DNA of 64,000 bases from Noviherbaspirillum pedocola. Its GTDB lineage: Bacteria > Pseudomonadota > Gammaproteobacteria > Burkholderiales > Burkholderiaceae_D. The DNA is taken from the NCBI RefSeq assembly GCF_016632335.1, contig NZ_JAEPBG010000017.1, forward strand, positions 62,001-126,000. Direction: 5' to 3'. Under the pieces are notes generated by a model. That model saw nothing but the letters and a program-made list of their open reading frames with translations, was not told where the DNA came from and did no database searches. Positions 55,763 through 64,000 of this stretch are shown piece by piece; positions within the stretch are counted from its first letter, which is position 1; each line of letters opens with the position of its first letter. The translations under genes were made by a program, and so were the position numbers.

Positions 55763-56665
55763 ATGACTCACGTATCGAACAAGCATGGGGGCGCGCTATT
55801 GGCCATCGCCGCGGCGGTGATGTGGGGCGTCTCCGGCGCATGCGCGCAATTCCTGTTTCAACAGCGGCATGTCGGCATCGATTGGCTGGTCACGGTACGC
55901 CTGCTGGTCGCTGGCGCATTGCTGCTGCTGTATGCCGGCAGCCGGCATGGCCGGGCCGTGTTGCTGCCATGGCGCGCACCGGCCTCGGCGGCGTCGATGA
56001 TCATTTTCGGCATCGTCGGTATGCTCGGCGTGCAATACACCTATTTCGCTGCGATACGTCATTCGAACGCTGCCACCGGGACCATGCTGCAATACCTCGG
56101 TCCGGCCTGCATCGCGGTATGGCTGGCGCTGGTCAGGCGTACGCTGCCTTCGCGTGCTGAGTGCACAGCGATCCTGCTGGCCTTCATCGGCACGCTGCTG
56201 CTGGTGACGCACGGCGAGATTGGCCAGCTGGTGATCACGCCCGCGGCGCTGTGCTGGGGACTGGCTTCGGCGGTCGCGCTGGCCTTCTACACGCTGCAGC
56301 CGGTGCGCCTACTGCAGGACAACGATGCGGCGACGGTTGCCGGCTGGGGCATGCTGATCGGCGGACTTGCCTGCGCCATGTTTAGCCAGCCGTGGCGGCT
56401 ATCGGGCGACTGGGATGCCGGCGCCGCACTGGCGGCGGGTTTCGTCATCCTTTTCGGCACCCTGCTGGCTTTCCTGTTTTATCTGTCCGCTGTCGGGCGC
56501 ATCGGCCCGCAGAAAACCAGCCTGCTTGCCTGCGCCGAACCGCTTGCGGCGACCGTCGCCGCGCTGGCCTGGCTGGGCATTCCGTTCGGCGTGGCCGACG
56601 CGCTCGGCTCCGCGTGCATCCTGGCGACCTTGTTCGTGTTGTCCGGACAGTCGGCAAAAGCCTGA
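55763..56665 (+). CDS. EamA/DMT family transporter
   Basis: A 300-residue membrane protein with ten membrane segments in two EamA repeats (LLAIAAAVMWGVSGACAQFL; ALCWGLASAVALAFYTLQPV). It resembles carboxylate/amino-acid/amine exporters of the RhaT/YddG type. Substrate unknown. Stand-alone gene. Confidence 0.9.
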   Translation: MTHVSNKHGGALLAIAAAVMWGVSGACAQFLFQQRHVGIDWLVTVRLLVAGALLLLYAGSRHGRAVLLPWRAPASAASMIIFGIVGMLGVQYTYFAAIRHSNAATGTMLQYLGPACIAVWLALVRRTLPSRAECTAILLAFIGTLLLVTHGEIGQLVITPAALCWGLASAVALAFYTLQPVRLLQDNDAATVAGWGMLIGGLACAMFSQPWRLSGDWDAGAALAAGFVILFGTLLAFLFYLSAVGRIGPQKTSLLACAEPLAATVAALAWLGIPFGVADALGSACILATLFVLSGQSAKA

Positions 56666-56870
56666 TCCAGACCCTGGAACCCCCGTCGCACCGTGGTTTT
56701 GGTCCGGGCCAGGTTGCGGCAGCACCCCGGCCGGGCGCGTTGCGCTATGACGCAATCGCCGCCATACAGGCAAAAAAAACCGCCGTGCTGGTCGGCGGTG
56801 AAAGCCTTTCATCAAGGCAGGAGATAGCGGCCATCCTAGCCGAGCAAACACGCGAAAACCATACTCCAGA

Positions 56871-57812
56871 TCAAATTTTTTCCATTACCGGAAGTTTTTT
56901 TGCGGCACTGGCCGGTGGTGCGGCGCCCTCGCCATGCCACTGCCGGGTAAGAAAATCGATGAACGAGCGCACCTTGGCCGATACATGCTTGCGGCTCGGG
57001 TAGACCGCATACACACCAAGTTCTTCGGAAGCATGATCCGGCAGCACCCGTACCAGCTTTCCGGCGCGCACATCGTCGCCGACGATGAAGTCCGGCTGGA
57101 AAATCAGGCCGGCGCCATGCAATGCCGCAAGGCGCAGGATGTCGCCGTTGTCAGCCTTGATCGGACCGGAGCAGCGCACCTGCACCAGCCCTTCCGGCCC
57201 CTGCAGGCGCCATTCCTCGCCGCTGCGCGCCAGTGAATAGCCGAGGCAGACATGGCGGCTCAGTTCGGCCGGCGTGAGCGGCACGCCATGCTGCTCGAGA
57301 TAGGCAGGGGAGGCGACGACAATGCTGCGCTCCGCGCCCAGCTTGCGGGCGATCAGTCCTGATTCCGGCAGCCTGCCTACCCGAACCGCCAGGTCGAATC
57401 CTTCCTCAACCAGATCGACACGGCGGTCGGAAAGCGACAGATCCAGCTTAACCTGCGGATGGCGCTGCGCATACTCGGCAATTACCGGACCGAGACGATG
57501 CAAGCCGTACGACAACGGCAGCGTAATCCTCAGCAATCCGCGCGGCTGCACTGCGGCGCCGCCGGCGATTGCCTCGGCCTCGGCGATGTCGGCGAGAATC
57601 TGCGCGCTGCGTTCATGAAAACCTGCGCCGGATTCGGTCAGGCTCAGGCGGCGAGTGGTGCGGTTCAGCAGGCGCGCGCCGAGATGGTCTTCCAGCCGGG
57701 CCACGTGCTTGGACACCATGGCGCGCGACATTCCCAAGCGGATTGCCGCGGCCGAAAAGCCGCCTGCCTCAACCACGGTGACGAAGACGCGCATGCTGGC
57801 GGTGATATCCAT
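56871..57812 (-). CDS. LysR family regulator (divergent to DOPA-dioxygenase-like gene)
   Basis: A 313-residue regulator of the CrgA/DhnA-like branch: helix-turn-helix GGFSAAAIRLGMSRAMVSKH and ARLEDHLGARLLNRTTRRLS. Divergent from the DODA-DoxX gene pair by about 145 bases, so it probably controls them in response to redox or quinone stress; that role is inferred from similar gene arrangements. Confidence 0.9.
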   Translation of the reverse strand: MDITASMRVFVTVVEAGGFSAAAIRLGMSRAMVSKHVARLEDHLGARLLNRTTRRLSLTESGAGFHERSAQILADIAEAEAIAGGAAVQPRGLLRITLPLSYGLHRLGPVIAEYAQRHPQVKLDLSLSDRRVDLVEEGFDLAVRVGRLPESGLIARKLGAERSIVVASPAYLEQHGVPLTPAELSRHVCLGYSLARSGEEWRLQGPEGLVQVRCSGPIKADNGDILRLAALHGAGLIFQPDFIVGDDVRAGKLVRVLPDHASEELGVYAVYPSRKHVSAKVRSFIDFLTRQWHGEGAAPPASAAKKLPVMEKI

Positions 57813-57957
57813 GGTTTTCCTTCCTCACCGGAAAAGATTGTCAACTGAAGCGAAACAATGTAATCGCGCCGCATGCCTTTATCAACCATCGGTTCCTGAA
57901 TATAGTGAACGCTTAATTTTTCCCTTGCTTGGTCCACTTGCCATTCGCGGATTTCCC

Positions 57958-58740
57958 ATGAACTCCAGCCTGCCCACGCTCTTCATTTCCCACGGCTCGC
58001 CGATGCTGGCCTTGCAGGACAGTCCGGCGCGGCGCTTCCTGGAGCGTCTTGGCCGTGAACTGCCGCGACCGGACGCGATCCTGATCGTTTCAGCGCATTG
58101 GGAAACGCCTGATGTGCCAGCGCTCTCGCTGGCCGAGCATCCCGAGACGATCCATGACTTCCGCGGCTTTCCGCCCGAACTCTTCGCCATGCAGTACCCG
58201 GCGCCGGGCGCGCCGCAACTGGCTGCACGCGCGGCTGCAATGCTGAAGCAAGCGAGTTTTGCGGTGCGCCAGTCCGCCACGCGCGGCTTGGACCATGGCG
58301 CCTGGGTGCCGCTGCGCCTGATGTTTCCCGAGGCCGATATCCCGGTTACGCAACTGTCTCTGGTCCACGGCGCAACGCCTGCCGAGCATTTTCGTCTCGG
58401 GCAGGCCATCGCCGCCCTGCGCGCGGAAAACGTGCTGGTAATCGGCTCCGGTTCGATGACGCACAACCTGTATGAATTGCGCCGCGAAGGCGGGAACGCG
58501 CCGGCACCGGCCTGGGTGACCGAGTTCACCGCGTGGATGGATGCCAGGCTCGCTGCCGGTGAACACGAGGCGCTGCTCGATTACCGCCGCCGCGCGCCGC
58601 ACGCGGCCGACAATCATCCGAGCGAGGAACATCTGCTGCCGCTGTTCGTCGCGCTCGGCGCTGGCGGCGGCGCCGCACGTCGCTTGCATGCCAGCGTCGA
58701 ATACGGCGTGCTGGCGATGGATGTGTACGCTTTTCCCTGA
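57958..58740 (+). CDS. ygiD: Class III extradiol dioxygenase, DOPA 4,5-dioxygenase type (YgiD-like)
   Basis: A 260-residue metal enzyme. The start at 57958 (MNSSLPTLFISHGSPMLALQ) is typical; a longer upstream frame has no support. Metal-site regions are SHGSP (His12), SAHWET (His47), and GLDHGAWVPLRLMFPEADIP. E. coli YgiD is reported to act on L-DOPA as a zinc dioxygenase. It is co-directional with doxX 52 bases downstream. The tyrosinases at 20.6-26.4 kb could supply DOPA, but that link is speculative. Confidence 0.9.
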   Translation: MNSSLPTLFISHGSPMLALQDSPARRFLERLGRELPRPDAILIVSAHWETPDVPALSLAEHPETIHDFRGFPPELFAMQYPAPGAPQLAARAAAMLKQASFAVRQSATRGLDHGAWVPLRLMFPEADIPVTQLSLVHGATPAEHFRLGQAIAALRAENVLVIGSGSMTHNLYELRREGGNAPAPAWVTEFTAWMDARLAAGEHEALLDYRRRAPHAADNHPSEEHLLPLFVALGAGGGAARRLHASVEYGVLAMDVYAFP

Positions 58741-58792
58741 GCGCGGCCGCACCCAGCCACGCCTATCCCTGCCATCTCAAAAGGAGACCATC

Positions 58793-59242
58793 ATGCAATC
58801 CACCCACGCTATTTCCGCCGGTTCGGCCCGTGCCGCAGCCACTTCCCGCGATGACCTCGGCAAGCTCGTATTGCGCGCCGCGCTGGCGGTAATGCTGCTG
58901 TTTCACGGCGTTTCCAAGCTCATCGGCGGCGTCGGCTTCATCGCAGGCATGCTCGCCAAGGCAGGCATGCCTTCGGCGGTTGCTTATCTGGTCTACATCG
59001 GCGAGGTCATCGCCCCAATTCTGATCCTGGCCGGCATCTGGACGCGCGCGGCGGCGCTGGTTGTGGTGATCAATATGCTCGTCGCGCTGATGCTGGTGCA
59101 CACCAGCCAGTTCTTCAGCCTGTCGCAGACGGGTGGTTGGGCGCTTGAGCTGCAGGGCTTTTATCTGTTCAGCGCCGTGGCAGTCGCGCTCCTCGGCGCC
59201 GGTCGCTACAGCGTCGGCGGCATAGCTGGAAAATGGAACTGA
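58793..59242 (+). CDS. DoxX family membrane protein
   Basis: A 149-residue protein with four membrane segments and the DoxX pattern KLVLRAALAVMLLFHGVSKL, then VAYLVYIGEVIAPILILAGI. Start at 58793 after AAGGAGACC. DoxX proteins are small quinone- or thiol-related membrane proteins; pairing with a YgiD-like gene and a LysR regulator is a recurring layout. Confidence 0.92.
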   Translation: MQSTHAISAGSARAAATSRDDLGKLVLRAALAVMLLFHGVSKLIGGVGFIAGMLAKAGMPSAVAYLVYIGEVIAPILILAGIWTRAAALVVVINMLVALMLVHTSQFFSLSQTGGWALELQGFYLFSAVAVALLGAGRYSVGGIAGKWN

Positions 59243-59425
59243 ATGAAAGATGGAAAGCGGCCGGTGTGCACGTCGCGCCGCTAGTGTCATCGCCCTCTGT
59301 TGCCAGGATTCAACGCGAATGTTGATTTGCTGCAATGCCGCTGTGCGGTTTCCGGTTAAAATCCGGCTTCCTCATATACACCGCAGCCTTCCACGCGGTA
59401 TGAACGCACAGCAAGGAATACCGGG

Positions 59426-61186
59426 ATGGCCAACAACGCCGCGGATGACTATGAAACCCTGATGCAATTCTTGTATCGCGCGCCGGTCGGCCTGGTGCAG
59501 ATTTCTTCGAGCGGCGCGGTTGAAATGATGAACCCGATGTCATCCCGCCTGCTGATGCCACTGTCCGTGCATGGCGATCTCGACAATCTGTACTCGGTTC
59601 TCGACCCGATTGCGCCGCAGCTGCGCCGCATGGCGCAGGACTTCGCCGAGCCCTCGGGAATCGTGTGCGAAGCGCTGCGCGTAGGCGTGGATGTCGGCGC
59701 TGGTCCCGGGGCGGCGCGGCAGGTGCTGTCGCTCAGTCTGCTCAAGCTCGACGCGCAACGCCTGATGCTTTCGCTCACCGACGTTACCCTTGAAGTGCAG
59801 CGCGAGCAGGAACAGCTGGCGCGCAAGCTGCAGGATGCCGCGCGCGTAGACCTGTTGACCGGCATGCCGAATCGCGCCGCGGTGCGCGAGCGGCTGCAAT
59901 ACCTCATCGAGAATCAGGCCGGCGGCGTCCACACACAGGCGCTTCTGCTGCTCAATTGCGACCGCTTCCGGCAAATCAACGACGCGCTCGGACATGACGG
60001 CGCCGACCAGCTGTTATGCATGATGGCTGAACGCATGCGCGCCACGCTTCGGCAGAACAGCCGTGTGCTGGCGCCGCCGGCGCTGGGCGACATGGTGGCG
60101 CGCATCGGCGCGGACGAGTTCGCGGTGCTGCTCGACGGTGTGCGCAGTGCGCGTGACGCTGAAACCATCGCGCTGCGCCTGCTCGACACGCTGCACAAGC
60201 CCTATAGCCTGCCGCGCCAGCAGATCAGCTGCAATGTGAGCATGGGACTGACCGTGCTGGAGCCGCAGGCAAAGGACCCGGATGCCTTGCTGCAGGACGC
60301 CGGCATCGCGATGAAAGAATGCAAGCGCGCCGGCGGCGCCCGGCCCTTGCTGTTCGAGCCGGCCATGCGTGAGCGCGCGCAGCGGCGCGGCACGCTCGAA
60401 GCCGAATTGCGGCAGGCGCTGGCGCGGCATGAATTGTTTCCGGTCTATCAGCCGGTGGTCGGCTTGCGCGCAGCCGGCGGCGATGGGGGCATCGACCGCT
60501 GCGCCGGCGTCGAAGCGCTGGTGCGCTGGCGCCATCCGGAGCGCGGCATCATCGCGCCGGGGGAATTCATCGGTATCGCAGAGGAATGCGGCCTGATCGG
60601 CGAACTCGGCGAAACGGTGCTGTTTGCCGCCTGTGTCGATTTCATGCGCTGGCAACGCGAGCTCGGCAAACATGCGCCACGTCTGGTGGCGGTGAATGTG
60701 TCGCGGGCCCAGCTGTCCAACGAAGGCCTTGTGGGCAAGGTGCGCGCGATCCTGCAGGCGACCGGCATGCCGGCGCACTGCCTGCAGCTTGAAGTCACCG
60801 AAAGCCTGGCCGCGCAGGACGATGCGATGCAGCAGGCGCTGCATGCGCTGAAGGCGCTTGGCGTCAAGCTTGCGCTGGACGATTTCGGCACGGGCTATTC
60901 CTCGCTGGCCTGCCTGCACCTGCTGCCGGTGGACACCGTCAAGCTCGACCGTTCCTTCATCTGCCAAGCCGAATCGAACTCGCATCACCAGGTGCTGATC
61001 GAAGCCACGGTGATGGTCGCGCACAATCTCGGCATGCGCATCGTGGCCGAAGGCGTGGAAACCGAGGCGCAATCCGATGCGGTGAGAAGGCTCGGCTGCG
61101 ACAAGGGCCAGGGTTATTTCTACAGCAAGCCGCTGAATTTCGATGCGCTCAGCGCGTGGCTCCGAGATAGCGCGCTATCCGTCTGA
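59426..61186 (+). CDS. PAS-GGDEF-EAL signalling protein
   Basis: A 586-residue protein of c-di-GMP signalling. An N-terminal PAS-like region (residues 1-130) is followed by a short coiled linker, a GGDEF domain (DLLTGMPNRAAVRERLQYLI; active-loop motif reads RIGADEFAVL, Gly-Ala in place of Gly-Gly) and an EAL domain (CAGVEALVRWRHPERGIIAP; DDFGTGYSSLACLHLLPVDT). The EAL residues look intact, so degradation of c-di-GMP is the likelier activity, with GGDEF possibly a GTP-sensing module. No membrane segment; cytoplasmic. Confidence 0.93.
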   Translation: MANNAADDYETLMQFLYRAPVGLVQISSSGAVEMMNPMSSRLLMPLSVHGDLDNLYSVLDPIAPQLRRMAQDFAEPSGIVCEALRVGVDVGAGPGAARQVLSLSLLKLDAQRLMLSLTDVTLEVQREQEQLARKLQDAARVDLLTGMPNRAAVRERLQYLIENQAGGVHTQALLLLNCDRFRQINDALGHDGADQLLCMMAERMRATLRQNSRVLAPPALGDMVARIGADEFAVLLDGVRSARDAETIALRLLDTLHKPYSLPRQQISCNVSMGLTVLEPQAKDPDALLQDAGIAMKECKRAGGARPLLFEPAMRERAQRRGTLEAELRQALARHELFPVYQPVVGLRAAGGDGGIDRCAGVEALVRWRHPERGIIAPGEFIGIAEECGLIGELGETVLFAACVDFMRWQRELGKHAPRLVAVNVSRAQLSNEGLVGKVRAILQATGMPAHCLQLEVTESLAAQDDAMQQALHALKALGVKLALDDFGTGYSSLACLHLLPVDTVKLDRSFICQAESNSHHQVLIEATVMVAHNLGMRIVAEGVETEAQSDAVRRLGCDKGQGYFYSKPLNFDALSAWLRDSALSV

Positions 61187-61217
61187 TCCGCTGCGCTCCG
61201 GCGGCAAACTGCGGGAT

Positions 61218-61424
61218 TCACTCCAGCGCGATCTTGCCGTCGAAATCCACCTGCAGCCGCAGATCGCCTATCTGCAGCGTCATCTTCGCTGGCAGCGTTT
61301 CGTTTCCAGCGATGCGTCCTTCAGCGATCGCCGCCGCGACCGCTTTCTCGATCGCATTCTGCGAGCTCACGCCTACCATCTTCAGGAATTTGCGCAGGCT
61401 CAGGTTGAAGGTTTCCTCATTCAT
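61218..61424 (-). CDS. DUF6494 family small protein
   Basis: A 68-residue protein. The start at 61424 (MNEETFNLSLRKFLKMVGVS) follows GAGG at good distance. It contains SQNAIEKAVAAAIAEGRIAG followed by a beta-rich end (MTLQIGDLRLQVDFDGKIAL). This matches the DUF6494 pattern, of unknown function. Stand-alone small gene between the signalling protein and the VIT-family gene. Confidence 0.8.
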   Translation of the reverse strand: MNEETFNLSLRKFLKMVGVSSQNAIEKAVAAAIAEGRIAGNETLPAKMTLQIGDLRLQVDFDGKIALE

Positions 61425-61552
61425 GGCAATCCTCATGTCGGTGATCTTGCGCCGCAACCGGCGCCATCTCAGGAAAGCAATGTATACCCGCGCCTTCGTT
61501 GCAAGCTCGCGCGCACCAGCCACCGGTGAGCCAGATCAAGTCGCAGCCAGCT

Positions 61553-62248
61553 TCAGATGCCCGCGCCGAACAGGGTGCCCACGCCAGAGGTGATGCCCAT
61601 GGCCAGCGCGCTCCAGAAGGTGATGCGCAAGGCGCCGGGGAGCATTGCCGCGCCGCCGGCCCGGGCTGCAAGCGCGCCGAGAAACGCCAGCGAAGCCAGC
61701 GCTGCGCCGCCGACGGCCGGTATCACCGTTTCCGCCGGCGCCATGGCGGTTACCGCCAGCGGCAATGCCGCGCCTGTGGCGAAGCTGCAGGCCGAGGCCA
61801 GTGCCGCCTGCAGCGGTCGCGCGGTCGTGATCTCGGAGATGCCGAGCTCGTCGCGCGCATGCGCGCCCAGCGCGTCATGCGCCATCAACCCGGCGGCGAC
61901 TTCGCCGGCCAGCGCCCGGTCCAGTCCGCGGTTGACATAGATGCCGGTCAGTTCCCGGTGCTCCGCATCGAAATCCGCTTCGATTTCCGCCCGCTCCTCA
62001 GCCAGGGCCGCCCGTTCGGTATCGGCCTGGGAAGACACCGATACATATTCGCCCGTGGCCATCGACATCGCGCCGGCCGCCAATCCGGCGATGCCGGTGA
62101 GCAGGATGCTGTGGTGCGAGGCATGCGCCGCCGCCACGCCAAGAATCAGGCTCGCCGTCGAAATGATGCCGTCGTTGGCGCCAAGCACCGCCGCGCGCAG
62201 CCAGCCGATGTTTTCCATCTTGTGGAATTCCTGATGCTTCTTTTTCAC
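61553..62248 (-). CDS. VIT1/CCC1-family membrane protein
   Basis: A 231-residue protein with five membrane segments: AAVLGANDGIISTASLILGV near the N-terminus and SILLTGIAGLAAGAMSMATG are the family's marks. VIT/CCC1 proteins move Fe(II) or Mn(II) across membranes; bacterial members often lack the ferritin-like domain, as here. It is preceded by a 291-base gap that carries the promoters for it and the next plus-strand gene. Confidence 0.92.
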   Translation of the reverse strand: MKKKHQEFHKMENIGWLRAAVLGANDGIISTASLILGVAAAHASHHSILLTGIAGLAAGAMSMATGEYVSVSSQADTERAALAEERAEIEADFDAEHRELTGIYVNRGLDRALAGEVAAGLMAHDALGAHARDELGISEITTARPLQAALASACSFATGAALPLAVTAMAPAETVIPAVGGAALASLAFLGALAARAGGAAMLPGALRITFWSALAMGITSGVGTLFGAGI

Positions 62249-62539
62249 CGCTTTCTCCTGTCAGGACAGTGCCCAGTCTTTACTGGCAGAACTGTGGCTT
62301 CATGAAAAGTTCCGTGCGCTGGCACCAGGATTTTGCCGTCGCAAATCCGTCACGCAAGACTGACCATCGAGCACCATGCTTTCCCTAAAGAAACTCATGT
62401 GTTATCGTTTCCTCGTTGAAACATTTCGATTAACGAACATTCTTAGCATCGAGGCAGCTCGTTCCCGCAGCGTGGCGCATCGCGACGGCGCCATCACCGC
62501 TGCCCGCGCCCTATCAGACTTGGCACCGAAAGCAAGGCA
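62249..62539. other. Divergent region between VIT-family and sensor genes
   Basis: 291 bases separating divergent genes, so both promoters should be here. No convincing hexamers or palindromes are seen, and the short open frame across its right part looks like chance. Confidence 0.4.
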
Positions 62540-64000
62540 ATGCTTATCAGAAGAGCGGTAAACCTATTCAAGCTCACTCCCGAACAAGGGCATTTTCTGC
62601 GTAAGCATGTGGCGACCGTCGCATTCTGGCCTTCGACCTGCATCATCGTCGCCTTGCTGATGATGATGCTTCTGGTATCGCTGTACCAATCCGCGCGCCA
62701 GCATCATGAAGCCCAGGCGCAAACCGCCGCGCGCCAACTCTCGGAAGTGTATGCGCAGCAGATTGCGCGCGCGGTGGGCGAGATCGACCACATCACCGCG
62801 CTGTTGCGGAGCAACTGGGAGCAATCGAGCGGTCGTTTCCGTCTCGACCAGATACGCGCGCGCGACAGCTTCATCGACATGCGCCTGGCCGCAGTGACCC
62901 TGATTGACCGGGACGGCATCATCGTCTCCAGCACCATGCCTGGCGCTGTCGGCATGTCGGTAACTGATCGCGCCTATTTCCGGTTCCACCGGGTCAATGC
63001 CGCGCCCGACATGCTCATCGGCGTACCGCTGCCCGGCAGGATCATGGACAAGGAAATCATCACCTTCACCCGGCGCCTCGCCACCGCGAGCGGCGAGTTC
63101 GACGGCGTCATCTGCGCTTCCGTCGGCACGCCGTTTATGACCAGCTTTGCCAATGCGTCGACGCTGGGCCAGCGCGGCATGCTGGCCATCCTCGGCGCTG
63201 ACGGCATTACCCGCAGCGCGAAGATCGGCAATCGTGTCGACAGCCTGCTGGAGCCGGAAGTCATTCCGCGCCTCGGCACGAAGCTGCTGGCGCCGACGAC
63301 GTCGCCCGCCGACCCGGGTTTGTTTCTCGATCACGACGCGCGCTTCATCGCAGGCACCGCAGTGCCGCAATATCCGCTGCATGCGGTCGTCGGCCTGAGC
63401 CTGGCCGACGTCGCGCTCACATTGGAAGCGACGCGGTCTTCGTATATCGGCATCGCTGCGGCTGGCTGCGTAGTGCTGCTGCTGTTCGCCATCGCGGCCA
63501 CAGTAATGGCCGTGCGCATCGCCTGGCGCAAGCATCGCGAAGAAGTGATCCGCAACACCTACCGTATCGCCACCGAGGGCGCCAATGAAGGCTTTTACAT
63601 GTGGGGGCCGGTCTATGGCCGCAATGGCGAAGTCCTTGATTACGAACTGGTCGATTGCAATGCGAAGGGCGCCGAACTCTATGGCCGTCAGCGCAGCGAC
63701 ATACTCGGCGTGCGGCTGCGCAGCTTGTACAAGGGGGAGCTGCTCGATGAATTGCTGGCGCTGGTGCCGAAGATCATGGAAACCGGTTTCCACGACGATG
63801 AGTTCCGTACCAATGCCGGCAGCGTCGCCACACCGGAATGGATCAGCCGTCGCTTCGTGCGTGCCGCAGACGGCATCGCCGTGACGCTGCGCGACATCAG
63901 CGAGCGCAAGCGCATGGAGCAGGAAACCGCGCGCCTGGCCGAACACGACGCGCTCACCGGGCTGCCGAACCGTCACTGGCTGGCCGGTTATCTGCCGCTG
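62540..64000 (+). CDS. Membrane sensor with dCache, PAS and GGDEF domains (3' end outside window)
   Basis: Open reading frame of 487 codons running off the right edge. ATG 62540 (MLIRRAVNLFKLTPEQ) has AAGG close upstream at a short distance. Membrane segment 1 at about 30-48, an extracytoplasmic double-PDC (dCache-like) sensor (about 50-295), membrane segment 2 at about 300-323 (GIAAAGCVVLLLFAIAATVM), a PAS domain (about 335-455; ATEGANEGFYMW, then ISERKRMEQ), and the start of a GGDEF domain (DALTGLPNRHW at about 470). An EAL domain may follow outside the window. Probably makes or breaks c-di-GMP in response to an external ligand. Confidence 0.93.
   Translation, partial: MLIRRAVNLFKLTPEQGHFLRKHVATVAFWPSTCIIVALLMMMLLVSLYQSARQHHEAQAQTAARQLSEVYAQQIARAVGEIDHITALLRSNWEQSSGRFRLDQIRARDSFIDMRLAAVTLIDRDGIIVSSTMPGAVGMSVTDRAYFRFHRVNAAPDMLIGVPLPGRIMDKEIITFTRRLATASGEFDGVICASVGTPFMTSFANASTLGQRGMLAILGADGITRSAKIGNRVDSLLEPEVIPRLGTKLLAPTTSPADPGLFLDHDARFIAGTAVPQYPLHAVVGLSLADVALTLEATRSSYIGIAAAGCVVLLLFAIAATVMAVRIAWRKHREEVIRNTYRIATEGANEGFYMWGPVYGRNGEVLDYELVDCNAKGAELYGRQRSDILGVRLRSLYKGELLDELLALVPKIMETGFHDDEFRTNAGSVATPEWISRRFVRAADGIAVTLRDISERKRMEQETARLAEHDALTGLPNRHWLAGYLPL

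Noticed and set aside
62376-62561. Short plus-strand frame before the sensor gene
   Set aside because: Overlaps the sensor start in another frame; 61 residues with no family likeness and no clear ribosome binding site.
62564-63976. 470-residue minus-strand frame at the right edge
   Set aside because: Shadow of the plus-strand dCache-PAS-GGDEF sensor, which carries clear membrane segments and the DALTGLPNR motif.

Overview
The window looks like chromosomal DNA of a high-G+C betaproteobacterium of the order Burkholderiales, probably close to Oxalobacteraceae (Herbaspirillum/Noviherbaspirillum-like). This rests on the core block pyrF / pncC / pgpA / thiL / maeB, the gene families, codon usage, and the abundance of LysR regulators and aromatic-acid genes. 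It is inferred from gene content and was not checked by any search. 57 complete or partial protein genes and one tRNA are supported.

Layout. 0-4 kb: end of a PBP4-type carboxypeptidase, a lemA-TPM-TPM operon, pyrF and pncC. 4.1-14 kb: an uptake/catabolic module (HyuA-HyuB fused oxoprolinase, an orphan TRAP binding protein, a full Liv-type ABC transporter) that separates pncC from pgpA-thiL. 15.5-17.5 kb: rubredoxin reductase, rubredoxin and rubrerythrin, a peroxide-reducing chain. 17.8-20.4 kb: maeB and tRNA-Leu(CAA). 20.6-26.4 kb: the most unusual locus, an exosortase E/CPBP-protease fusion next to a 63-residue VPEID-CTERM protein, flanked by two Tat-exported tyrosinases. 26.5-35.5 kb: exopolysaccharide genes (rfbA, Wza-like, Wzx-like, WbqC-like, WcaJ-like, an unknown secreted protein). 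35.6-36.4 kb: a large inverted repeat with hexanucleotide tracts. 36.6-38.3 kb: a chemoreceptor. 38.5-42.1 kb: hmgA-fahA for homogentisate breakdown, with a divergent LysR gene. 42.2-48.5 kb: a tight six-gene catabolic operon (Tat-exported lactonase-like amidohydrolase, two MFS carriers, SMP-30 lactonase, RraA-type aldolase, hydroxyacid dehydrogenase) with a divergent LysR gene. 49.6-54.8 kb: IclR regulator, aromatic-acid symporter, unknown membrane protein, small MarR-like regulator, tautomerase, class II aldolase. 55-64 kb: an orphan protein with a possible OTU-like core, DMT exporter, LysR, DOPA-dioxygenase/DoxX pair, two c-di-GMP-type signalling proteins, a DUF6494 protein and a VIT-family membrane protein.

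How it fits together. Much of the window serves acquisition and breakdown of aromatic and hydroxy acids (hmgA-fahA, the six-gene operon, the AAHS symporter, the YgiD-type dioxygenase). A second theme is the cell surface: the exosortase E locus lies directly beside the polysaccharide genes, which fits the known association of exosortases with exopolysaccharide. The best candidate for new biology is the exosortase E locus. Its predicted substrate, after removal of the signal peptide and the sorting tail, would be a peptide of only about 17-20 residues with a duplicated Asn-Glu-His-Ala motif.
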